A stretch of DNA of 45,544 bases. Origin: Parvularcula maris. Lineage in GTDB: Bacteria; Pseudomonadota; Alphaproteobacteria; Caulobacterales; Parvularculaceae. Location: NCBI RefSeq assembly GCF_024505085.1, contig NZ_JANIBC010000018.1, positions 1 to 45,544 on the forward strand, written 5' to 3'. The notes below the pieces were generated by a model, which did no database searches, had not been told where the DNA came from, and worked only from the letters and a program-made list of their open reading frames with translations. Every line of letters starts with the position of its first letter. Position 1 is the first letter of the stretch. The position numbers were made by a program, and so were the translations under genes. This document shows, in pieces, positions 16,938 through 25,761 of this stretch.

Positions 16938-18794
16938 ATGAGTGCCACGGAAACCACCCTGCTACAGCCCGCCGTCCAGAAGGCCGAGGCGCAGAAGCCC
17001 GAGCTCAAGATCGTCCCCCAGGTGGTCACCGACCCCTCCCGCGACGCGCTTCTGACGGCCTTTGGCAAGAAGACCATGGACGACCGCTACCTCCTGGCCG
17101 GTGAGAGCTACCAGGACATGTTCGCCCGCGTCGCCACCGCCTATGCCGATGGGCCGGAGCACGCCCAGCGCCTCTACGACTACATCTCCAAGCTCTGGTT
17201 CATGCCCGCAACGCCTGTGCTGTCGAATGGCGGGGCGAAGCGCGGCCTGCCCATCTCCTGCTTCCTCAACGCGGTGGATGACAGCCTCGAGGGCATTGTC
17301 GGCACCTGGAACGAGAATGTGTGGCTGGCGTCCAATGGCGGCGGCATCGGCACCTATTGGGGCGGCGTGCGCTCCATCGGCGAGACGGTGAAGGGCTCGG
17401 GCCAGACCTCCGGCATCATCCCCTTCATCCGGGTCATGGACAGCCTGACCCTCGCCATCAGCCAGGGCTCGCTGCGCAGGGGCTCGGCAGCGGTCTATCT
17501 CGACATCCACCACCCGGAGATCGAGGAGTTCCTCGAGATCCGCAAACCCTCGGGCGACTTCAACCGCCGCTCGCTGAACCTCCATCACGGTCTCAACATC
17601 ACCGACGACTTCATGGACGCCGTGCGCGAGGGCCGCTCCTTCGCTCTCAAATCGCCCAAGACCGGCGAGGTGATGAAGAAGGTCGACGCGCGCGAGCTGT
17701 GGCAGAAGATCCTCGAGATCCGCCTACAGACCGGCGAGCCCTACCTCATCTTCTCCGACACGGTGAACAAGGCCATGCCCAAGCACCAGAAGGAGCTGGG
17801 GCTCAAAGTGTCGACCTCGAACCTCTGTGCAGAGATCATGCTGCACACCGGCGAGGACCATCTCGGCAACGACCGCACCGCCGTCTGCTGCCTGAGCTCG
17901 CTGAACGCCGAGACCTATGAGGAGTGGAAGGACGAGGAGCTCTTCGTCGAGGACGTGATGCGCTTCCTCGACAATGTGCTGCAGGACTTCATCGACCGCG
18001 CGCCCTCCGACATGGCCAAGGCCAAGTACTCCGCCCAGCGTGAGCGCTCCGTGGGGCTGGGCCTCATGGGCTTCCACTCCATGCTGCAGAACAAGAATAT
18101 CCCGTTCGAAAGCGCCATGGCCAAGTCGTGGAACATGCGCCTCTTCAAGCATATCCGTCAGCGTGCGGACCAGGCCTCGGTCAAGCTCGCCCATGAGCGT
18201 GGCCCCTGCCTCGACGCCGAGGAGCGCGGCATCATGCAGCGCTTCTCCCACAAGCTGGCGATCGCGCCGACGGCCTCGATCTCCATCATCTGCGGCGGCA
18301 CCTCGGCCTGCGTCGAGCCGATCCCTACCAACTACTACACCCACAAAACCCTGTCGGGCAGCTTCGCGGTCAAGAACCAGGCGCTGGAGAAGCTCCTCGC
18401 CGAGAAGGGCCTCGACGACGACGACATCTGGGCCTCGATCCTCGAGCATGGCGGCAGTGTTCAGCACCTGGACGGTCTGACAGCTGACGAAAAGGACGTC
18501 TTCAAGACCGCCTTCGAGCTCGACCAGCGCTGGGTGATCGAGCTTGCCGCCGACCGCGCGCCCTTCATCTGCCAGAGCCAGTCCATCAACATCTTCCTCC
18601 CCGGCGACGTCGATAAATGGGATCTCCACATGCTCCACTGGACCGCCTGGGAGCGCGGCGTGAAGTCCCTCTACTACTGCCGCAGCCAATCCGTTCAGCG
18701 CACGGCCTATGCCGGCGGCAAGGAGAAAGAGGCGCAGGCTGAGGGGTTCGTGGTCGAGAAGACGGACTATGATGAGTGTTTGGCTTGTCAGTGA
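16938..18794 (+). CDS. nrdA: Ribonucleoside-diphosphate reductase alpha subunit
   Basis: 618 residues. Reduces ribonucleotides to deoxyribonucleotides in the cytoplasm with a radical-generating beta subunit. Visible are GLPISCFLN (redox Cys), the STSNLCAEI segment (active-site Asn, Cys and Glu), a second redox Cys in TAVCCLSS, the radical-transfer YYCRS near the C-terminus, and the ECLACQ tail that exchanges electrons with thioredoxin or glutaredoxin. It lacks the N-terminal ATP-cone of longer NrdA proteins. RBS GAGGGA precedes the ATG. Oddly, no nrdB follows in the window. Confidence 0.93.
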   Translation: MSATETTLLQPAVQKAEAQKPELKIVPQVVTDPSRDALLTAFGKKTMDDRYLLAGESYQDMFARVATAYADGPEHAQRLYDYISKLWFMPATPVLSNGGAKRGLPISCFLNAVDDSLEGIVGTWNENVWLASNGGGIGTYWGGVRSIGETVKGSGQTSGIIPFIRVMDSLTLAISQGSLRRGSAAVYLDIHHPEIEEFLEIRKPSGDFNRRSLNLHHGLNITDDFMDAVREGRSFALKSPKTGEVMKKVDARELWQKILEIRLQTGEPYLIFSDTVNKAMPKHQKELGLKVSTSNLCAEIMLHTGEDHLGNDRTAVCCLSSLNAETYEEWKDEELFVEDVMRFLDNVLQDFIDRAPSDMAKAKYSAQRERSVGLGLMGFHSMLQNKNIPFESAMAKSWNMRLFKHIRQRADQASVKLAHERGPCLDAEERGIMQRFSHKLAIAPTASISIICGGTSACVEPIPTNYYTHKTLSGSFAVKNQALEKLLAEKGLDDDDIWASILEHGGSVQHLDGLTADEKDVFKTAFELDQRWVIELAADRAPFICQSQSINIFLPGDVDKWDLHMLHWTAWERGVKSLYYCRSQSVQRTAYAGGKEKEAQAEGFVVEKTDYDECLACQ

Positions 18795-19347
18795 GGGTCA
18801 TCCTGCCGGAGCAATTGAGCCATACCTGAAGCTTGCTTCAGAACAGTACGGCAAGAAGCTTCGACAGATTGATGCTGAGTACGCCCATCAAGGCCTCTAT
18901 CAAAGCGGCGCGAGAGCTACTGCTCTGGCAAGTGCTGCAAGCGAGGTATTGGGGGAATTCTCAGAGTATGTGTCTAACGATCTTTCCAAGCCGGAAGCAG
19001 AGTTTTCATCATATAGAGCTGCTCACTTCGACGTGCTTCTCGAGGCAATCGAAAGCTTGTTGCTTGATATGAAGCAGCAAGCGGAGAGAGCTTATGTTTC
19101 TAAACAGGGGTCGGATCGTGACCAATATGTTTGGAAGCGCGCTCTCGAAGAAGCTTGGAATCGAGAAGTGTTTGATGCTCAGAAGCAAGTGTATAGAGAG
19201 CGAATTCGCGCAGCCTCAACCGTGATTGCACGCAAGAAATCGTTTTTGTACTGGGCTTTTAGCACGACACAAAAGCGACTTTGGACGATGGCGATCACCT
19301 CAGGGGCTGTACTTTCATGGGGGTTTCTAAAATCCTTTTCCGTGTGA
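18769..19347 (+). CDS. Hypothetical protein overlapping nrdA, C-terminal membrane segment
   Basis: About 192 residues from tandem ATGs at 18769/18772, overlapping the nrdA 3' end by 26 bp. The body is hydrophilic and helical (SEQYGKKLRQIDAEYA, AESLLLDMKQQAERA-like heptads) and ends in one hydrophobic stretch (about 165-187), so it is possibly tail-anchored. No family recognised. Codon use is clearly more AT-rich than nrdA, suggesting an acquired gene. The first codons lie inside nrdA, so the true start could be further downstream. Confidence 0.6.
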   Translation: MMSVWLVSEGHPAGAIEPYLKLASEQYGKKLRQIDAEYAHQGLYQSGARATALASAASEVLGEFSEYVSNDLSKPEAEFSSYRAAHFDVLLEAIESLLLDMKQQAERAYVSKQGSDRDQYVWKRALEEAWNREVFDAQKQVYRERIRAASTVIARKKSFLYWAFSTTQKRLWTMAITSGAVLSWGFLKSFSV

Positions 19348-19400
19348 TCAGCAAGCGTAGTGTGCATGAAGCCACTGGCGTAATGCACCAAACCAAGAAC

Positions 19401-19552
19401 GCCCTCACGCAGTGAGCACCGCTCTCCTCTTGACGCTCACCACGGCGAAGACCGTGGTGCCCATCTCCTACCGGCTCGTCCGGGAACGGAGTTTAGGGAG
19501 ATGGACCCCACGGTCTCCGCTTCGCTGCGCCGTGGGGAGCGCTTGAGGAGAG
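19401..19552. repeat. Nested palindromic element
   Basis: The segment folds into nested hairpins: CTCACGCAGTGAG at 19404-19416; an outer stem CTCTCCTC (19422-19429) with GAGGAGAG (19545-19552); a hairpin CACCACGG (19438-19445) with CCGTGGTG (19452-19459); and CCATCTCCTA pairing with TAGGGAGATGG at 19494-19504. A second copy of the 16-mer GCCCTCACGCAGTGAG occurs at 20322-20337. It resembles REP/BIME-like repeats or a structured RNA. Confidence 0.5.
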
Positions 19553-19649
19553 GCGTGAGATAAAGGGGGAAGTGGTGTCCCAAATGCTTTCACGCGGTGA
19601 GCTGCGCGGCGAGCTTGCGCTTGCTGGAACAATGCGCGAACATCTATCC

Positions 19650-19952
19650 ATGGCCCGGTTCGACTTCATTGCTACCTACATGCTCGCCAACCGCAGGAAC
19701 GGCGCGATCTACACCGGTTCGTCATCGGACCTTCCCGCGCGAATGGGGCAGCATAAAATGAGCGCGGGCGCACGGTTTCCAGCGAAATATGGCTGCATGA
19801 AGCTCGTGTGGTACGAGCGGCATGAGACCATCGGCGCCGCCGTCCATCGGGAGAAGCGGCTCAAGACCTGGCCCAGGCGCTGGAAGGTCGAGCTGATCGA
19901 GGCACGCAACGGTCACTGGAGCGATCTGAGTGCGGAACTGATGCTGGGGTAG
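19650..19952 (+). CDS. GIY-YIG domain nuclease, short form
   Basis: 100 residues from ATG 19650; the upstream in-frame extension to 19572 crosses repeat sequence and is not favoured. The domain is recognised from GAIYTGSSSDLPARMGQHK (a GIY..YIG variant), then KLVWYERHETIGAAVHREKRLKTWPRRWK with the catalytic-type Arg/His/Glu region. Family members are small endonucleases, some in DNA repair; many are repeat-associated. Strong palindromes lie on both sides. Confidence 0.75.
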   Translation: MARFDFIATYMLANRRNGAIYTGSSSDLPARMGQHKMSAGARFPAKYGCMKLVWYERHETIGAAVHREKRLKTWPRRWKVELIEARNGHWSDLSAELMLG

Positions 19953-20774
19953 TAGAGCGCTCCGCGCCGTAGGGCGGCTACCTGTGTACTGATGGTCTGA
20001 GGCGCCGACCTTTCCGGCAGCCGCGTTGCGACGGTTGCTCTTGTTGCACGCCACTGCCGTGGCCTTCTCCGCCTAGAAAAGGTCCCCCGGACCCTTTCTT
20101 TCACCTGCGGTGAACCGGCTACGAAGGGTGCGGGGACCGTTTTGCTTCCATGCTGGCCTCTTCGATGCGCACCCGCCCTACGGCTCGTGTTCCTTGTAGG
20201 GCGGACGCTGGCAAGCGGCCGCGCTTCCCTGGCGGCAAGGGTTGCAAGGTGGCCGGCTTCCGCCGTCCACCCTACGGCAAACCGCCCCCGCGCAGTGAGT
20301 GGGAAACCGGCGCCCAAAAATGCCCTCACGCAGTGAGTTGTCCCCCTGGCTCTCTCCCGGCTTACCATGTTCTCGCTCCTCTTCCCGAAGGCAGGGCGGA
20401 CCGGTCGTCATGGTGCGGGGAAGGGGCGGTGCTTCGGCAGGTGGGCCGGGTGACCCCCGGCGGAGGAGGGCGGCGGCAAGGTGCGTCAGCTTCCTCGCTT
20501 CCTTCTGCCGACGAGAGCTTGAAGCGCTGATCGGCATGCGAGGGACCCAGAGCCTCCTCCCCCGACCGGCCTCTCGCATCAAAAGCGCCGGGAGCGGGCG
20601 GGACGTCCCCGCACACCAACCACTAGACTGAAGCGAGGACCAACGCCCGCTCCAGCCCCTGCCGCTCAACCGCCGCCCACGGGCGGCTCTTCGTGCTGCG
20701 CGCCGCTCGGCCACGTGGCCCGCCCCGCGAACCATCGCCTCCTCTGCCCGTTTCCTCCCCTCGGAGGACCCCGC
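19953..20774. other. Repeat-rich stretch without a convincing gene
   Basis: 822 bases made of short repeats: GTAGGGCGG-type edges (19968-19980, 20165-20215), the second GCCCTCACGCAGTGAG (20322-20337), a related CGCAGTGAGTGGGAAACCGG (20291-20310) and Gly/Pro/Arg-coding filler. Open frames here occur in several phases and lack ribosome sites. No rRNA, tRNA, RNase P, tmRNA or SRP RNA signature was found. Confidence 0.5.
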
Positions 20775-21209
20775 ATGACCGACGCGCCCATGCTCACCTA
20801 CTGGCACTGCCTCACCGGCGAGGACGGCGTGACCACGCAGGTCCGCCGCTGCCTCACCCGCTTTGAGAAGCAGTCCATGGGCGGCTCCTCCGGAGAGCAG
20901 TGGAACGACGTGCTCGGCCGTTTCGAGGGGCGCGTGATCTTCGCCGAGCTGCCCGCGGGCTTCGACGGCGACTGGCACGAGAACCCCAAGCCCCAGTGGA
21001 TCGTGCCTTTGTCGGGCCGCTGGTGGGTCGAGACCATGGACGGCACCCGCGTGGAGATGGGCCCAGGCGAGGTCAGCTTCGGCGGTGACCAGGGAAGCCG
21101 AGGCGGCAAGGGCCACCGCTCCGGCGTCGTCGGCGATGAGCCCTGCCGCATGATGATCGTGCAGGTCGGCGCGGTACCCGGCGAGGTGGCGGGGGCGGAG
21201 GAAGCGTAA
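20775..21209 (+). CDS. Cupin-domain protein
   Basis: 144 residues, small soluble protein. The central part reads WHENPKPQWIVPLSGRWWVE, then MGPGEVSFGGDQ and KGHRSGVVG, the pattern of a single double-stranded beta-helix (cupin) with metal-ligand-like His residues. The reaction is unknown. GGAGG lies 7 bases before ATG 20775. It is 58 bases upstream of the nitrilase gene in the same direction, and may be co-transcribed with it. Confidence 0.75.
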   Translation: MTDAPMLTYWHCLTGEDGVTTQVRRCLTRFEKQSMGGSSGEQWNDVLGRFEGRVIFAELPAGFDGDWHENPKPQWIVPLSGRWWVETMDGTRVEMGPGEVSFGGDQGSRGGKGHRSGVVGDEPCRMMIVQVGAVPGEVAGAEEA

Positions 21210-21267
21210 GGGGGGGCGCAGCCATTCTGACTTGACGCGCAGAGGCCCTGGGGGAGAGGCGGGGGGC

Positions 21268-22254
21268 ATGAGGATCGTCCGCCCCGAAACCCCGCTCGCC
21301 CCCAAGCCCCACGAGGCGCTCACCGTGGCCCTCGCCCAGATCGAGCCGGTCTGGCTCCGGCGCGAGCCGACCCTCGAGAAGATGGTGGAGGCGGTGCGCC
21401 TCGCCGCCTCCGAAGGAGCGAAGCTCGTCTGCTTCGGCGAGGGGCTTCTGCCCGGCTACCCCTTCTGGGTCGACAAGACCGACGGCGCCCGCTTCGAAAG
21501 CGCCCCGCAGAAGGAGTGGTACGCGCACTATCTGGACCAGGGCGTCGATACGGCGCGCGGCGACCTCGCTCCCCTGCAGGACGCGGCGAAGGAGCTCGGC
21601 GTCGCGGTCTATGCGGGGATCATGGAGCGGGCGGCGGATAGGGGCGGGCACACGCTCTACGCCTCGATGGCCTATTTGGCGCCGGACGGGACCATCGGAT
21701 CGGTCCACCGCAAGGTGCAGCCGACCTATGAGGAGCGCCTGGTCTGGGGCGCCGGCGACGGGCACGGGCTCAAGGTGCACGATCTCGGCCCCTTCCGGGT
21801 CGGCGCGCTCAACTGCTGGGAGAACTGGCTGCCTTTGGCGCGGGCGGCGCTCTACGGCCAGGGCGAGAACCTCCACGTCGCCTCCTGGCCGGGCGGGCCG
21901 CAGAACACCGAGGACCTGACCCCCGTGATCGCCAAGGAGGCGCGGAGCTTCGCCCTCTCGGTCTCGGGTTTCCTCAACCCGGCGAGTATCGACCTCGACC
22001 TCCCCGGCGCCAAGGAGCTGGCGGCGGAGAACCGCCTCTTCGCCCGCGGCGGAAGCTGCATCGCGAGGCCAGACGGCAGCTTCCTGATCCCGCCGGTGAA
22101 CGATGAGGAGGCGCTCCTGATCGCCACCATCGACCACGCCGAGGTCAGGCGCGAGCGGCACAGCTTCGACGTGGTCGGCCACTACAGCCGCCCGGACATC
22201 TTCGAGCTCCGCGTAAACCGCAAGCGCCTGAGTACGGTGCGCTTCGAGGACTGA
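21268..22254 (+). CDS. Nitrilase / carbon-nitrogen hydrolase
   Basis: 328 residues. The catalytic triad is intact: Glu58 (CFGEGLLPGYP), Lys149 (HRKVQPTYEE) and Cys183 (ALNCWENWLP). The YEERLVWG and NCWEN contexts place it with true nitrilases (nitrile to acid plus ammonia) rather than amidases such as NitFhit; the substrate remains inferred. Start 21268 follows a purine-rich GGGGG site. Confidence 0.9.
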   Translation: MRIVRPETPLAPKPHEALTVALAQIEPVWLRREPTLEKMVEAVRLAASEGAKLVCFGEGLLPGYPFWVDKTDGARFESAPQKEWYAHYLDQGVDTARGDLAPLQDAAKELGVAVYAGIMERAADRGGHTLYASMAYLAPDGTIGSVHRKVQPTYEERLVWGAGDGHGLKVHDLGPFRVGALNCWENWLPLARAALYGQGENLHVASWPGGPQNTEDLTPVIAKEARSFALSVSGFLNPASIDLDLPGAKELAAENRLFARGGSCIARPDGSFLIPPVNDEEALLIATIDHAEVRRERHSFDVVGHYSRPDIFELRVNRKRLSTVRFED

Positions 22255-22297
22255 GGAGACGGCTCGACACCTTGTCCCCGCGCACCACATAGCGGCT

Positions 22298-22732
22298 ATG
22301 CTTCGCGTCTTCACCCGCCGCAACCGTGCCCTCTACCGCTACTTCAAGGGTAAGTGGGAGGACCTCGACGCCTCCGAGGAGGAGGTCCACCAGGCCGAAG
22401 AGGAGGTGGAGAAGAACCTCACGAGCAAGGTCCTCTCGGTGCTCGGGCGCCTGGCCGAGAGCGTGGTCGAGGACATCCTCGTCGCCTACCACGTGATGCG
22501 CGACCCCGGCACGCCGCTGCCGGTGCGGGCGGCGATGGCGGCGGCGCTGGTCTACTTCATCACGCCGCTCGACGGGGTGGCAGATGTGGTGCCGTTCGGC
22601 CTCGCGGATGACGCGGCGATCCTCGCCAGCGCCCTGACCTTCGCCAGCCGCCACATTACCGAGGAGCACCGCGCCAAGGCGAGGGAGCGGATGGATGCGC
22701 TTCTCAGGCGGAAGGCAAGGGCGGAGGCGTAG
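22298..22732 (+). CDS. DUF1232 (YkvA-like) protein
   Basis: 144 residues. The diagnostic DUF1232 segment AALVYFITPLDGVADVVPF, followed by GLADDAAILASAL, lies at about 84-112 and is the only hydrophobic part. The N-terminus is basic and acidic and the C-terminus (EEHRAKARERMDALLRR) is helical. Family function is unknown; members are thought to be membrane-associated. It follows the nitrilase by 43 bases. Confidence 0.85.
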   Translation: MLRVFTRRNRALYRYFKGKWEDLDASEEEVHQAEEEVEKNLTSKVLSVLGRLAESVVEDILVAYHVMRDPGTPLPVRAAMAAALVYFITPLDGVADVVPFGLADDAAILASALTFASRHITEEHRAKARERMDALLRRKARAEA

Positions 22733-22784
22733 AAGAGCGGAACAGCCCACGGCGAAACTCTGCACCAAGACAGCGAAACGATGC

Positions 22785-22854
22785 ACGCGAGCGAAGCGCA
22801 GCGAAGTCGAGCCGGCGCTCAAGTAGGAGGGCGGTCAGGCCGACGGTAGCGCCA
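22785..22854 (-). repeat. 70-bp dispersed repeat, copy 2
   Basis: The reverse complement matches 6251-6320 along all 70 bases with one mismatch. Lies between the DUF1232 gene and the end of the convergent DUF2270 gene. Confidence 0.85.
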
Positions 22855-22865
22855 AGAAGGAATCC

Positions 22866-23534
22866 TCAACCCATCGAAATCGGGTTGGGGCTCTCGGCGA
22901 AGCGGCGCTTGTCCATGCGCCAGATATAGACGGTGAAGGCGATCAGCCCCAAATAAGCGGCGGCATCGACGGCCGCGAGGATCCAGCCTGGAAACGGGCC
23001 GATGGCGAGGGATTCGAACCCCATTCTCCCACCCGCGCCGCCGAGCACCTTGCCGAACAGGGCCACCGTCTGGACGGTGAAGATCCAAAGGTAGTTCCGG
23101 CGAAGGCGCCGCCCCAGGGCGCGCCGGAACTCGATATGGTGCTCGGGACGCTCATAGTCCTCGGCCAGCCGGTCCATCCAGCCCGATCGCTCCACTTGTC
23201 CCCGGCGCAGCATGGGCGCGTAGAAGTGGATCTCGATCCACCTCGCCCGCGCGCGCCAGACGTTGAAGTAGCGGTAGCGGCGGGCTTCGAGGTAGAGGAA
23301 CACCCCGATCAGGAGCGCCACCAGGAACAGCGGCAGCGCGGAGGCTTCCGAGGACTGGTAAGAGATGGTCAGGGCCAGACCCAGGCTGACCACGGACCAG
23401 TTGGTGGTGGCGTCGAGCCTCGTCCGCCAAATGGTGGAGCGGTAGATCTCGCCGCGATAGAGGTGCGCCATGGCGCCGTACTCAGGACCGGAGAACTCCG
23501 AGCAGCTATCGTCGGTGCTCTTGGTCTTGCTCAA
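22866..23534 (-). CDS. DUF2270 inner-membrane protein
   Basis: 222 residues. The N-terminal GAMAHLYRGEIYRSTIWRTR and LDATTNWSVV are typical of DUF2270. Four hydrophobic segments are visible (about 45-60, 65-83, 150-167 and 180-205) separated by an Arg-rich cytoplasmic loop (YLEARRYRYFNVWRARARW). Function unknown. The start appears to be TTG at 23534, with GGAG 8 bases upstream. Confidence 0.82.
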   Translation of the reverse strand: MSKTKSTDDSCSEFSGPEYGAMAHLYRGEIYRSTIWRTRLDATTNWSVVSLGLALTISYQSSEASALPLFLVALLIGVFLYLEARRYRYFNVWRARARWIEIHFYAPMLRRGQVERSGWMDRLAEDYERPEHHIEFRRALGRRLRRNYLWIFTVQTVALFGKVLGGAGGRMGFESLAIGPFPGWILAAVDAAAYLGLIAFTVYIWRMDKRRFAESPNPISMG

Positions 23535-23628
23535 CGGCCCGCTCCATCCCGCCTGACAAAGGGTCGGCTGAGGGGGAGTTAGACCGAAATGGTGAAGACT
23601 CTAGCGCCTTTCTGCAGCGCTACGGGGG

Positions 23629-24036
23629 TCAGCCCGTATGGTCCTCGGTGCTCTCGTCGTCTTCCTCCGGAAGCTCGGCCTGAACGGGCGGCGGAACCAT
23701 CAGCAGGGGATCGCCGGTGCGCAGATCGCCATTGAAGAAGTAGGTGTTGCCGCTGTCGGGATCGAGGAACCAGTAGCGCCCGCTCTGGGGCTCGAAGCGC
23801 AGCTCCGCATCGACCTCACTTCCGAAGACGTAGCAGAGACGGTTCTCGTCGAGGCAGCCGATGAAGTCGCGGGGGAGCTGTTTCTCGAGGCCCACCAGGG
23901 TGAAGTACTCGCTGCGCTCCTCCTCGGACATGCCCGCATCGAGACCGGGTACGCCGATGCCGTCGTCGGTTCTCGAAGACTGAAGCGAACAGCCGACGAG
24001 CAGACACACCGCACCGGCAAGCAAGAGACTGCGCAT
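23629..24036 (-). CDS. Lipoprotein, hypothetical
   Basis: 135 residues. Signal peptide with lipobox CLLVGC (Cys16). The mature part is acidic, with a Cys pair (about 61 and 68) in FIGCLDENRLCYVFG, an aromatic patch (GRYWFLDPDSGNTYFF) and a disordered acidic tail. No domain recognised. It lies between the DUF2270 gene and the ubiX operon, all on the minus strand but with gaps of about 100 bases, so independent transcription is likely. Confidence 0.7.
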   Translation of the reverse strand: MRSLLLAGAVCLLVGCSLQSSRTDDGIGVPGLDAGMSEEERSEYFTLVGLEKQLPRDFIGCLDENRLCYVFGSEVDAELRFEPQSGRYWFLDPDSGNTYFFNGDLRTGDPLLMVPPPVQAELPEEDDESTEDHTG

Positions 24037-24134
24037 GAAACTTCCGTCCTCCCGAGACCTCCGCCAACATAGAGGTTCGGGGCAGTGCTGGCGAGCTTTT
24101 AGAGGCCAACCTGCAAAAGCTTCACCCGGAAGTT

Positions 24135-24413
24135 CTAGGCGATGATGTCCGGGAACAGCCGGTCGCGCAGCTCCTCGATCTGGTCCTTGAGGACGAGCTT
24201 GCGCTTCTTCATCCGGCCGATGGTGAGGCGGTCATAGGGCATCCGCTCCTCCATGCTGATGATCGCCTGGTCGAGGTCGCGGTGCTCCTCTTCAAGCTCG
24301 GCGATCTTCATCTGCAGCGCCTCGTCATTGGCGCCGCCGGGATCGGGTACGGGCTCCGCCTTGCCAGCATCGCCTTCGATGACGCCGAAGGAGGGTCTGT
24401 CGCCGTCGGTCAT
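24135..24413 (-). CDS. DUF465 (YdcH-like) small coiled-coil protein
   Basis: 92 residues. After a disordered N-terminus, residues 35-92 form the DUF465 helical hairpin: IAELEEEHRDLDQAI, then DRLTIGRMKKRKLVLKDQI and the PDIIA end. Small, cytoplasmic and of unknown function. The ATG overlaps the stop of the TIGR02444 gene (ATGA), making it the last gene of the ubiX operon. Confidence 0.85.
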   Translation of the reverse strand: MTDGDRPSFGVIEGDAGKAEPVPDPGGANDEALQMKIAELEEEHRDLDQAIISMEERMPYDRLTIGRMKKRKLVLKDQIEELRDRLFPDIIA

Positions 24414-24949
24414 GGTCCTTCATCCTCGGCTTGTCGGCAGACGCTGGCGAACAGCGCAGCGGGGCTCAGCGGGCCTTCCTCATCGGCGATCATGGTCGGC
24501 CTGTCCATGGCCTCTCGCGCCAGGGTGAAGAGGCGCTCGGCGCGGAGCTGCATGTCGCCGAGTTCGGGGTTCGGATCGGCAGCGGCTTCGGTGAGCTGGC
24601 CCAGACGGCGGAGCACCATCTCCTCCGCGGTGATCTCCAGGCGCAGCACCTCGTCGCGCAGGGCGCAGAACTCGGCATCGGTGAACCCCTCGCGCGGGGA
24701 GGAGAGGAAGCGGCGGACATTGCGCAGGGGCTTGACGGCATGAAGGGACATGTCGCGCACCCCTTCGAAGATCGCCTCGACCTCGTCCGCCTCGAAGCCG
24801 AAGCCGTAGCGCCCGCACCATAGGCACCAGAGGAGGATGTTCACGTCGAGATAGTAGCGGTCCTGGAGCTTCAGAAGGCGCTCCTTCACCCCGGGCCTTG
24901 TATAGACCTCGATCGCGTAGGCCCAGAGAGAAACGGGCGCTGCGCTCAT
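24410..24949 (-). CDS. TIGR02444 family protein
   Basis: 179 residues. The N-terminus matches the TIGR02444 pattern, LWAYAIEVYTRPGVKERLL followed by LQDRYYLDVNILLWCLW, a helical protein of unknown function found in proteobacteria. Overlaps ubiX upstream by 4 bp and the DUF465 gene downstream by 4 bp, so the three are translated from one message. Confidence 0.85.
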   Translation of the reverse strand: MSAAPVSLWAYAIEVYTRPGVKERLLKLQDRYYLDVNILLWCLWCGRYGFGFEADEVEAIFEGVRDMSLHAVKPLRNVRRFLSSPREGFTDAEFCALRDEVLRLEITAEEMVLRRLGQLTEAAADPNPELGDMQLRAERLFTLAREAMDRPTMIADEEGPLSPAALFASVCRQAEDEGP

Positions 24950-25527
24950 GTCCTGCGGCCTTTCTCTAGGTCCTCGCCCCAGCGCTTCACGCCGGGGGCC
25001 TCGATACCGAAGAGGTCGAGGACGCGGCCTACGGACTGGTCGACCATCTCCAGAATCGAGGAGGGCTCGGCGTAGAAAGCGGGAAGGGGGGGCGCGATGA
25101 TGCCGCCCATCTCGGTCACGGCGGTCATGGAGCGCAGGTGGCCGAGGTGGAAGGGTGTCTCGCGGACCATCAGCACAAGCCGCCTACGGTCCTTGAGGCA
25201 GACATCGGCGGCGCGGGTGAGAAGGGTGGAGGTGACCCCCGTGGCGATCTCGGACAGGGTCCTGACCGAGCAGGGGACCACCACCATGCCCAGTGTCTGG
25301 AAGCTGCCCGAGGCGATGGGCGCGCCGACATCCTGAATGCCGTAGGTGTGGTCGGCGCCTTCGAAACTCATCCCCTCGCTGAGCTCGTAGGCCATGGTCA
25401 TCTTCGCGGCGCGGCTGACCACCAGGTGGGTCTCGCAGCCTGCGGCCTTCGCTACGAGGAGAAGACGCTGGGCGTAGATCATGCCGGAGGCGCCGGAGAC
25501 GCCGACGATAAGGCGGGGTTTGCTCAT
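24946..25527 (-). CDS. ubiX: Flavin prenyltransferase UbiX
   Basis: 193 residues. Makes prenylated FMN, the cofactor of the UbiD decarboxylase in ubiquinone synthesis. Seen: the N-terminal GVSGASGMIYAQRLL phosphate-binding loop, VVVPCSVRTLSEIATG, and LMVRETPFHLGHLRSM with the PP-binding Arg-Glu-Thr-Pro. Length and order are standard. First gene of an operon with TIGR02444 and DUF465 partners; no ubiD is in the window. Confidence 0.92.
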   Translation of the reverse strand: MSKPRLIVGVSGASGMIYAQRLLLVAKAAGCETHLVVSRAAKMTMAYELSEGMSFEGADHTYGIQDVGAPIASGSFQTLGMVVVPCSVRTLSEIATGVTSTLLTRAADVCLKDRRRLVLMVRETPFHLGHLRSMTAVTEMGGIIAPPLPAFYAEPSSILEMVDQSVGRVLDLFGIEAPGVKRWGEDLEKGRRT

Positions 25528-25761
25528 CCAGCGCTCCTAGAGGAAAACCGGAGCGATGCCATCCCGCGCCGCGCAGGCTGCGCCAAAGCGCGCGCCCTCA
25601 ACCGAAAATGCTACAGGCGGTTTAGGAGGGAACCGAAACTGGCGTTAATCGAAGTCAAATCTTCTGAAACATGCAGCGAGGGGGAGTGACAGCGACGTGC
25701 TCCGGGTGCTGAACTAGACACGTTCTCCGGTCCTCGGAGAGCCGCTGAAAAGGAGACCTCT

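Noticed and set aside
19913-20368. 151-residue minus-strand frame in the repeat region
   Set aside because: Built from repeat sequence, Arg-rich, no RBS, and read through in several frames.
20150-20640. Structured RNA such as RNase P, tmRNA or SRP RNA
   Set aside because: None of the invariant sequences of these RNAs was found on either strand.
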